This document shows, piece after piece, positions 24,392 to 28,826 of a stretch of 28,826 bases of DNA (within the stretch, counting starts at the first letter, position 1; the number at the start of each line of letters is the position of its first letter). The position numbers and the translations under genes were made by a program. The stretch comes from an uncultured Bacillota bacterium (GTDB taxonomy: Bacteria; Bacillota; Clostridia; Peptostreptococcales; Anaerovoracaceae). The notes beneath the pieces were generated by a model. The model was given only the letters and a program-made list of their open reading frames with translations. It did not search any database and was not told the origin of the DNA. Location of the stretch: the NCBI GenBank assembly GCA_958448635.1, contig CAUDEQ010000020.1, forward strand, positions 1 through 28,826, in the 5' to 3' direction.

Positions 24392-24420
24392 ATTATAACC
24401 TAAATATTTTCTGCTTTCTA
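24392..24420 (-). promoter_or_regulatory. Promoter of kdpDE
   Basis: On the minus strand TAGAAA (24420-24415) and TATAAT (24397-24392), 17 bp apart, about 92 bases before the kdpD ATG in the 172-bp gap after the small membrane-anchored gene. The -35 is moderate. Confidence 0.55.
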
Positions 24421-24472
24421 GCCTGAAGCGTCAGATTACCGGCTTGAGGTATTAAACCGTCTGCCCGAAGCA

Positions 24473-25015
24473 TCAGGCATTCATCTTATGTCCGGAAAAT
24501 GAAAATTTATCGTATATTTGCGATAGAAATATCCTCTCGTATTTATTCCTGCCATTACCGTTATTCTTCCATATGACCTCTGTAGATACCTCCGTTTCTC
24601 CCAGAGGAACTATCGGCAGCCCTATGGTGTCAAATGATGCTTTATCCTGATATACCGAAATTGTTTTGGCGCCGAATTCATTTCCGTCAGTAACGTCGGT
24701 TTCCCCTGTGAGATATGCAGTTTCGATAAATCCCAGATCCAGCTTGTTATCCTTCAGGCCTCTCTTTATCTCCCCAACCGTTCCGAAAAACAGACTGAGC
24801 TCGCAGTCGGGATATGCTCTCGAGAACTCCTCCAACATATCAGATGCTGAGTCTGCCAGAGCCGGCGTTTCAAATGCAATTCTCAACGCACTTGTCCCTG
24901 TTCCTGCAGAAATTCTTCGTCTGTTGTTATATAAATAATCGTCCAGCTTTTTCATGACAAAATATCCGAAGATAAAAAATACACTCACTACGCACAATAA
25001 CAAAAGAGATTTCAT
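24473..25015 (-). CDS. Membrane-anchored protein with a shortened LysR-type effector domain, next to kdpD
   Basis: 180 residues. N-terminal membrane segment (about 2-20), a basic stretch, then a region reading like the first lobe of a LysR effector-binding domain: TSALRIAFETPALADSASDM followed by FSRAYPDCELSLFFGTVGEI and LDLGFIE. The second lobe is short, ending STEVIWKNNGNGRNKYERIF, so part of the usual 200-residue domain is missing. There is no DNA-binding domain. I recall that Clostridium acetobutylicum has a gene (kdpX) between kdpC and kdpD, which matches this position; whether the two are homologous I cannot check. No clear ribosome binding site precedes the ATG at 25015 or a possible internal start at 24955. 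Possibly an accessory sensor for KdpD. Confidence 0.6.
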   Translation of the reverse strand: MKSLLLLCVVSVFFIFGYFVMKKLDDYLYNNRRRISAGTGTSALRIAFETPALADSASDMLEEFSRAYPDCELSLFFGTVGEIKRGLKDNKLDLGFIETAYLTGETDVTDGNEFGAKTISVYQDKASFDTIGLPIVPLGETEVSTEVIWKNNGNGRNKYERIFLSQIYDKFSFSGHKMNA

Positions 25016-25480
25016 GACAATACACCATCCAGCTTTAAACTCACTCTCATAATTATTCCCACTTCAGCCTTACTTGTCGAAAGGAAGTATATCCATACAT
25101 CAAAGCTGTCATAAGAATTTATATGAAAGAAGGCGCTGCGAGAAAAATCTTCCGAGCTGTTTCATAAGGTGTCTTCTTTTCTGCAGCACCCTCGATCATG
25201 TCACATTGTTTTAAAAATCCATGCAGTCAGCACAGAGGCCGCCTGCTGCGGCGTGCCTGCCTTTCTTTATCATCTGTATTGTAACGTTTTCAGAGTAAAA
25301 ACGGGATTAGAAAAACACTTATGACATTAAGACTTCATAAAGATTATCTCGCTTTCATCCCAAGAGGCATCTCTAATAAAACTTGTTCTGCAAGTAGTAA
25401 ATTCCACAAAGCCGAGCTGCTGACAAAACGCTCTATAGTAAACTCATGTTCGAAAGAAGCAGTATGAATCGATGGTCTCC
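25016..25480. other. Stretch without a recognisable gene
   Basis: About 465 bases upstream of the membrane-anchored LysR-like gene. Stop codons are frequent in all frames; the longest reading I noticed is a 26-codon ATG frame at 25201-25121 (minus) with no clear ribosome binding site. An imperfect inverted repeat (GGCGCTGCGAGAAAA near 25132 and TTCTTTTCTGCAGCACC ending at 25190) and a short GCCGC/GCGGC hairpin at 25238-25252 are present. This is where kdpFABC would be expected, but no trace of those genes is recognisable. Confidence 0.5.
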
Positions 25481-25525
25481 AAAAGAAAAAGCAGCATGCC
25501 ATATAGTAAAGGCATGCTGTTTTTT
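25481..25525. terminator. Bidirectional rho-independent terminator
   Basis: CAGCATGCC (25492-25500), a 10-base loop, GGCATGCTG (25511-25519). On the plus side TTTTTT follows (25520-25525); on the minus side the stem is followed by CTTTTTCTTTT. It lies 43 bp beyond the stop of the DUF3048 gene (ends 25568) and probably ends that transcript. Confidence 0.85.
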
Positions 25526-25567
25526 CGCTTATGATTTTATAATTATCGAATTCATTTATTATCTCTT

Positions 25568-26608
25568 CTATCTGTAGCTCAGCTTACAGTTCTGATCCAT
25601 GATCTCCACCCATGTGTTTCCCGGTGTAAGCCTGAACTCGTTGCCGGCTTCGTCTGTAAATACCGTCCTTGAATCAAGATCATCTCTTGACCATGTTCCC
25701 TTGACTGCCACTCCGTTGGTGAACAGATATGCTTCTCCTCCGGCACACATATCTATTCTGAGGCGCCCTTTATCATCCAGCACTCTGCTGCTCACCGTCT
25801 GAACAAGAACATTTGCCACGGTGATATCCTCTCCCGTTTCATGATCGACGTACCTGTCTCCTCCAACAGTTCTCGTATACCTGCCTGTGTCGGCATCATA
25901 TGTGAATTCGCATTCACTGCCTGTGTATTCAAATGAAACGTAGCCCGCAGCTTCTCCCGTATTTACCTGCGCTCCGCTGAGGAATTTAAAAGGCCTTATC
26001 TCCTGCTTTTCCTCCCACCAGCCCTCGCTGTCTATTTCGGATTTCACCTCGCTCCACTTGATATATGAATTGTGAGGAGCGGTCTTATCGTCCACCCTGT
26101 AAAACTCAAGAGATGAATTCATGGCGTTTATATACGGCACTACACCTGTCATGAGATACTCACGTGCCTCCGGGCTCCAGCCATGAGCAAGGAAAACTCC
26201 CTTGTATTCCCTTGCCAGATCCACAAAATACGGTCTTGTGCTTCTGATCGGTCCGAATTCCTCAGGAAATTCTCCGTAATATACCGCCTGAAGCCTTGTC
26301 TGCTTTCCCTCAACAGGAAATTCGTATACAAGGTCCGCCTTGGAAAGCCACGACTGAGGTCTGGCGTCGCCCACATTGTCTATCGATACCACCAGCGGTC
26401 TTGCCGGAAGCTCCGAAGCATATATCTGTCCCGTAAGCGGGCTGACCTCCGCAGCTTTTACCTCACCGCCTGAAACCTTTCCTGTGATACTGCCTCCTGT
26501 TAAAAGTATGACACCGGCACATATCACCACAATAACCGCTACAATTATCAATGTCAGTACCAGCTTGTCCTTAAAAATATTTTTTTTCACTGTTTTGACT
26601 CCGGCCAT
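25568..26608 (-). CDS. DUF3048 domain-containing membrane-anchored protein (YerB-like)
   Basis: 346 residues from the ATG at 26608 (AGGA just upstream); a TTG start 21 bases further out is possible. Basic N-terminus, one membrane segment (about 16-37), then the DUF3048 domain. Recognisable pieces are LTGQIYASELPARPLVVSID, SWLSKADLVYEFPVEGKQTR, EFGPIRSTRPYFVDLA and, in the C-terminal part, SFEYTGSECEFTYDADTGRY and the NVLVQ strand. This matches YerB-type proteins of Bacillus, whose role is not well established; the protein should lie on the outer face of the membrane. It is transcribed alone, divergent from the cation transporter. Confidence 0.85.
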   Translation of the reverse strand: MAGVKTVKKNIFKDKLVLTLIIVAVIVVICAGVILLTGGSITGKVSGGEVKAAEVSPLTGQIYASELPARPLVVSIDNVGDARPQSWLSKADLVYEFPVEGKQTRLQAVYYGEFPEEFGPIRSTRPYFVDLAREYKGVFLAHGWSPEAREYLMTGVVPYINAMNSSLEFYRVDDKTAPHNSYIKWSEVKSEIDSEGWWEEKQEIRPFKFLSGAQVNTGEAAGYVSFEYTGSECEFTYDADTGRYTRTVGGDRYVDHETGEDITVANVLVQTVSSRVLDDKGRLRIDMCAGGEAYLFTNGVAVKGTWSRDDLDSRTVFTDEAGNEFRLTPGNTWVEIMDQNCKLSYR

Positions 26609-26636
26609 AGTTCCTGCTTTCCCTTTCAATTGTTAT

Positions 26637-26660
26637 TTGTTATACTGTATTGTATCACAA
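26637..26660. promoter_or_regulatory. Operator-like dyad between divergent DUF3048 and cation-transporter genes
   Basis: TTGTTATAC (26637-26645), TGTATT, GTATCACAA (26652-26660): arms match at 8 of 9 positions across a 6-base spacer, within a 68-bp divergent intergenic region. It overlaps the only plausible promoter space for both genes. The general TTGT-x-ATAC shape recalls GntR-type operators; no regulator gene is adjacent. Confidence 0.45.
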
Positions 26661-26676
26661 AAGGAAGGCAAGTACA

Positions 26677-27870
26677 ATGAAGCACAGAGTTTCACCCTTC
26701 AGTAAATTGCTGTTCAGGGTATTTATAAAGGATCACGAAAACACATCAGACCCGGATGTAAGGGAAGGCTACGGCAAGCTAGCCGGCATTGTGGGCATAG
26801 TCTCCAACCTGCTTCTTTGCATCATGAAGATTCTGGTGGGGATATTTTCCAAAAGCATCGCCATCATAGCCGATGGGATCAACAACCTGGCTGACGCCTC
26901 ATCTTCGATAATCACACTGGTAGGCTTCAGGCTGGCGGCCGCTCCCGAGGATAAGGATCATCCCTACGGTCACGCCAGAATAGAATATCTGGCAGGACTT
27001 TTCGTATCCATATTCATAATAGTAATAGGACTGCAGCTTCTCAAAACATCGGCACTGAAGATATTCGAGCCTGAACCTCTTGTTTTCAGCTATACGACGG
27101 TCATCATGCTGGCAGTGGCCATAATCATAAAGCTTTGGCAGTCAGCCTTTAACGTCACCGTAGGCAGGAAGATCAATTCAGTGACTCTCATGGCAACTGC
27201 AGCAGACAGCAGGAACGACGTCATCTCCACATCTGCAGTTCTTGTGAGCATCCTCTTCGGAAAAGCTACAGGCTTCAATATCGACGGATACATGGGCTGC
27301 CTCGTCGCCCTGTTCATCATATGGTCGGGAATACAGCTGGTACGGGAAACTTCCAGTCCTCTCCTGGGCGAAGCGCCGGATCAGGAAACTGTCGATGCCA
27401 TCATGGATATAATAAAAAAAGAATCCGGTATACTGGGGGTTCACGACCTCATGGTACACAACTACGGTCCCGGAAAAATCTTTGCTTCCATCCATATAGA
27501 GGTGGATGCAGACGGAGATCTGATGGAAAGCCATGATCTGATCGACAACATCGAGCGCACCGTCAATGAAACCCTAAAAATACATTTCGTCGCTCATATG
27601 GATCCCATCAGGGTCAACGACCCTCTTGTCCATCGGATGCACAGCTGCATATCTCAGGCTCTGTCTCCCGTCGAAGGAGTGGAAAACATACACGATTTCA
27701 GGATCGTTCCCGGCCCTACACACACCAATATTATTTTTGACGCCGTGCTGACCTCTGATTGCCGGCTCAGCGAGGAGGAGATCACTTCCATAGCCGACGC
27801 TGCTGCAAAAAATGTAAACAGCAATTATTTCGTGGTTATCACCTTTGACAAGGCGTATACTAATTTATAG
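26677..27870 (+). CDS. Cation diffusion facilitator (CDF) family transporter
   Basis: 397 residues from the ATG at 26677, with AAGGAAGG 9 bases upstream; the nine-residue longer reading begins before this site. About six membrane segments. Metal-site signatures are D66 and N70 with D73 in ADGINNLADASSS (helix 2), the DHPYGH loop (94-99), and D177/D181 in ADSRNDVIST (helix 5). The cytoplasmic ZT-dimer domain holds HIEVDADGDLMESHDLID and VAHMDP, followed by an extra C-terminal region of about 85 residues resembling a second such fold. The protein exports divalent metal ions in exchange for protons; helix-5 DxxxD suggests iron, manganese or broad specificity rather than strict zinc, but this is not decisive. 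Confidence 0.92.
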   Translation: MKHRVSPFSKLLFRVFIKDHENTSDPDVREGYGKLAGIVGIVSNLLLCIMKILVGIFSKSIAIIADGINNLADASSSIITLVGFRLAAAPEDKDHPYGHARIEYLAGLFVSIFIIVIGLQLLKTSALKIFEPEPLVFSYTTVIMLAVAIIIKLWQSAFNVTVGRKINSVTLMATAADSRNDVISTSAVLVSILFGKATGFNIDGYMGCLVALFIIWSGIQLVRETSSPLLGEAPDQETVDAIMDIIKKESGILGVHDLMVHNYGPGKIFASIHIEVDADGDLMESHDLIDNIERTVNETLKIHFVAHMDPIRVNDPLVHRMHSCISQALSPVEGVENIHDFRIVPGPTHTNIIFDAVLTSDCRLSEEEITSIADAAAKNVNSNYFVVITFDKAYTNL

Positions 27871-27883
27871 CCAAAATGCAATC

Positions 27884-27916
27884 GAGCAGGAGGGAGTATC
27901 TGACTTCTTCCTGCTC
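27884..27916. terminator. Weak terminator-like hairpin between convergent genes
   Basis: GAGCAGGA (27884-27891) pairs with TCCTGCTC (27909-27916) over a 17-base loop, 14 bp after the cation-transporter stop. A TTTTTT run occurs only 15 bases later on the plus strand. It may end the transporter transcript. Confidence 0.4.
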
Positions 27917-27989
27917 AATATATATTATAAGTTTTTTATCTGAAATAATGTCTATATCCTTTTCCTCTATTTTTCATCTATGTTTCGTA

Positions 27990-28826
27990 TCAAGCTGCTT
28001 TCAGCTTTTTGTTTCCCAGAAGTGCGATACATGCGATAAGGCTCAATACTGCGATGATTATACATACTGCCCATCCCATGTGCCACATTCCGCGCGCTCC
28101 GAAAATCACACCCACCAGAAGAGGTGCGGCCGGCATTCCCATATCTCCTGCTCCGCCTGCAATCCCTGTTACTATAGGGAGCTTATCCTCATCAAATATT
28201 TCCGGCAATATGGAATAGAATGTGCCCAGTCCCCACGAACCGCCAAATGAGAACAGGAATGCAGTCACATAGAACAGCCCGAAGGATGTGAGATCCAACA
28301 CTATGAGCATAAGAGACGACAAGGCTATTATTACAGGCCCTACTGCCATTACCAGCACTCTTGCTCTTCCCTTGTTTGACATACGCAAAGCCACCATATC
28401 GGATATCCTTCCCGATACAAGGCAGGCCGCCAGAAGTCCTATTGTCACAGCTGTATTTATTCTTCCTGTTTCCATTTCGTTGTATCCCAGCCACTCACTG
28501 AATAACGGCATATCCACCGTTATGGCTTGTATAACAAAGGTCGTGGAGATAAATGCCACTATGAGAAGCCACACTACAGGCATTTTAAGCAATGACAGAG
28601 AAGACGATCTTTCTTCTATTCTTTCTTCCTCATGTTCTCTTTCCTTTGATGTATCCTTAACCGTCATCAACCATATTATTCCGATTATAAGCTCTATAAC
28701 ACCGAGAGAGAAGTATGAGGACATCCAGCCATATTCTGATATGAAAAAGCCTGCCAGAGTGCCGCCTATTCTGATATGTACCCAGTTTCCTGGACACATA
28801 GATAAATGAATTAGGCACACGTGGAT
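27990..28826 (-). CDS. MFS transporter, C-terminal part (cut by window edge)
   Basis: The frame is open from the right edge, giving 278 residues; the N-terminal half lies outside. About eight membrane segments remain: a pair around GTLAGFFISEYGWMSSYFSL and LIIGIIWLMTV, a charged central loop (KDTSKEREHEEERIEERSSS), then six further helices. The loop VSGRISDMVALRMSNKGRAR between helices 8 and 9 corresponds to the second MFS signature loop. GGSWGLGTFYSILPEIFDED and GGAGDMGMPAAPLLVGVIFG resemble organic-acid or oxalate/formate-type transporters. Substrate unknown. It converges on the cation-transporter gene. Confidence 0.82.
   Translation of the reverse strand: MHVCLIHLSMCPGNWVHIRIGGTLAGFFISEYGWMSSYFSLGVIELIIGIIWLMTVKDTSKEREHEEERIEERSSSLSLLKMPVVWLLIVAFISTTFVIQAITVDMPLFSEWLGYNEMETGRINTAVTIGLLAACLVSGRISDMVALRMSNKGRARVLVMAVGPVIIALSSLMLIVLDLTSFGLFYVTAFLFSFGGSWGLGTFYSILPEIFDEDKLPIVTGIAGGAGDMGMPAAPLLVGVIFGARGMWHMGWAVCIIIAVLSLIACIALLGNKKLKAA

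Noticed and set aside
24421..24478. Inverted repeat GCCTGA/TCAGGC between the LysR-like gene and kdpD, considered as a c-di-AMP (ydaO-type) riboswitch
   Set aside because: The stem is only 6 bp with poor continuation, lies upstream of the inferred promoter, and I see none of the conserved riboswitch segments.
28784..28826. Possible true start of the MFS gene at the GTG or ATG near the right edge
   Set aside because: The frame stays open to the edge and the protein begins in mid-fold, so it is an internal part of a longer gene.

Overview
The window looks like a piece of a Bacillota (Clostridia-type) chromosome. The reasons are strong AGGAGG-type ribosome binding sites, several well-formed sigma-A promoters (TTGxxx-17-TATAAT), lipoproteins with N-terminal lipobox cysteines, a DUF3048/YerB-like gene, an FHA-SEDS protein paired with a penicillin-binding protein, and no outer-membrane genes. 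Codon use looks even (many ATA, AGA and AGG codons), and I see no insertion sequence, phage gene, tRNA, rRNA or CRISPR array. Both edges cut genes.

Positions 1-6340 (all minus strand) read from a sigma-A promoter at 6312-6340. The order is response regulator, sensor kinase, PepSY lipoprotein, a 135-bp gap with three direct repeats, a double-PepSY secreted protein, a four-helix membrane protein, a phosphohexomutase and the start of NAD(P)H-hydrate epimerase (cut by the left edge). Overlaps and short gaps suggest one or two coupled operons in which an envelope-sensing two-component system is encoded with PepSY proteins.

Positions 6539-17361 hold the most interesting block. A minus-strand operon (LysR regulator, lipoprotein substrate-binding protein, permease, ATPase, membrane-anchored SGNH protein) lies divergent from a plus-strand AMP-forming acyl ligase. 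The ligase converges on an MBOAT O-acyltransferase preceded by an acyl carrier protein, a GPH-family symporter and a duplicated DUF6506-like protein. Ligase, carrier protein, MBOAT and SGNH protein are the four parts of a DltABCD-type or other carrier-protein-fed envelope acylation machine. Here they are split over three transcription units and interleaved with an ABC importer and a symporter. The ligase motifs look less like D-alanine-specific DltA than like general acyl-AMP/acyl-CoA synthetases, so the transferred group is unknown.

Positions 17423-20885 (plus) encode an FHA-FtsW/RodA fusion and its class B penicillin-binding protein partner, a peptidoglycan polymerase/transpeptidase pair. 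Positions 20901-25015 (minus) encode KdpE, KdpD and a small membrane-anchored protein with a LysR-type effector-domain fold, but no kdpFABC pump genes. A 552-bp stretch without a gene follows. A DUF3048 gene (minus) and a cation diffusion facilitator gene (plus) then diverge from a 68-bp region holding a strong operator-like dyad. The right edge cuts an MFS transporter (minus).
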